From: Thiomonas arsenitoxydans
GTDB taxonomy: Bacteria; Pseudomonadota; Gammaproteobacteria; Burkholderiales; Burkholderiaceae_C
Direction: 5' to 3'
Length of the DNA: 64,000 nt
Assembly: GCF_000253115.1 (NCBI RefSeq)
Contig: NC_014145.1
Coordinates: forward strand, 3,625,930-3,689,929
Positions 63,674-64,000 of the stretch are shown here, piece after piece (the first letter of the stretch is position 1; each line of letters opens with the position of its first letter). The translations under genes and the position numbers were made by a program. The notes below the pieces were generated by a model. The model saw nothing but the letters and a program-made list of their open reading frames with translations. It ran no database searches and was not told the origin of the DNA.

Positions 63674-64000
63674 TCAGTAGGCGTTCTGACCGCGGAACCC
63701 TTTGAAGGCCGTCGCGATGATGATGCGCAGGTCCATACCCAGAGACCAGTTGCGGATGTAGTGCATGTCGTACTCCACGCGCTTCTCCATCTTGTCCACG
63801 CTGTCGGTTTCGCCGCGCCATCCGTTGATTTGCGCCCAGCCAGTGATGCCTGGCTTGACCTTGTGGCGCAGCATGTAGCCGTGGATCAGCGCGCGGTACT
63901 GCTCGTTGTGCGCCACCGCGTGCGGCCGGGGGCCGACGATGGACATCTGCCCCTGCAGCACATTGAAGAACTGCGGCAGCTCATCGAGTGAAGTGCGCCG
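63674..64000 (-). CDS. Undecaprenyl-phosphate sugar phosphotransferase (partial)
   Basis: Only the last 108 residues are in the window; the gene continues past 64000. The sequence is the C-terminal bacterial sugar transferase domain: RRTSLDELPQFFNVLQG, MSIVGPRPHA, KVKPGITGWAQINGWRGETD, VEYDMHYIRNWSLGMDL, ending FRGQNAY. This is the WcaJ/WbaP-type priming enzyme that loads the first sugar-1-phosphate onto undecaprenyl phosphate. It begins the EPS operon as seen here. Confidence 0.93.
   Translation of the reverse strand, partial: RRTSLDELPQFFNVLQGQMSIVGPRPHAVAHNEQYRALIHGYMLRHKVKPGITGWAQINGWRGETDSVDKMEKRVEYDMHYIRNWSLGMDLRIIIATAFKGFRGQNAY

Overview
The window is high-GC DNA (clearly above 60% by eye) with betaproteobacterial gene order. 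It carries a tRNA-Tyr/Gly/Thr-tuf-tRNA-Trp-secE-nusG-rplKA operon, an apaG-rpe-gph-trpEGDC neighbourhood, a comEC gene and an EpsE/F/G/L-type exopolysaccharide (EPS) locus. This points to the Burkholderiales, perhaps a Thiomonas-like chemolithotroph, but the genus is my guess from gene order and not established. There are no rRNA genes, CRISPR arrays, prophages or recognisable insertion sequences.

Layout. 1-4.2 kb (minus): translation and transcription operon with four tRNA genes and a textbook promoter. 4.2-12.4 kb: trpCDGE, gph, rpe and apaG. The usual gph-trpE junction is interrupted by a thioesterase and two exported chalcone-isomerase-fold paralogues, and a Trp-rich leader ORF precedes trpE. 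12.4-24.6 kb: a Gcr-type membrane protein, mltA, small conserved proteins, a TauE-type permease, a 59-aa membrane microprotein, a stand-alone CZB domain, hemE and priA, a CBS protein and a Bcr-type exporter. The hemE-priA gap is AT-rich and carries a cluster of DnaA boxes (candidate oriC). 24.7-33.8 kb (minus): tri-haem cytochrome c, a coiled-coil/TM protein, a YpfJ-type metalloprotease, a very large fused indolepyruvate ferredoxin oxidoreductase and two lipoproteins. 33.96-36.6 kb: comEC, with a palindromic repeat inserted in frame.

36.65-46.13 kb (plus): the most unusual locus. Five consecutive genes encode a circularly permuted ATP-grasp protein, an alpha-E protein, a large transglutaminase/DUF2126 fusion, an ATP-grasp/alpha-E fusion and a second transglutaminase-like protein. 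This family set has been predicted, but as far as I know not shown, to make or attach a peptide-like product. One ATP-grasp module keeps the conserved acidic motif and the other has lost it.

46.3-64 kb (minus): PAP2 phosphatase, an exported lipoprotein and a long EPS operon running out of the window. The operon encodes a priming glycosyltransferase (partial), GT2, GT4, WecG and Core-2 type transferases, a pyruvyl transferase, a flippase, an O-antigen-ligase/polymerase-like protein, an acetyltransferase, and EpsE (outer-membrane export), EpsF (chain length), EpsG (degenerate kinase with an MshEN-like domain) and EpsL (beta-barrel). Most junctions overlap by 1 or 4 nt, so the genes are probably translationally coupled. 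The predicted product is a pyruvylated and possibly acetylated heteropolysaccharide made by a Wzx/Wzy-type route.
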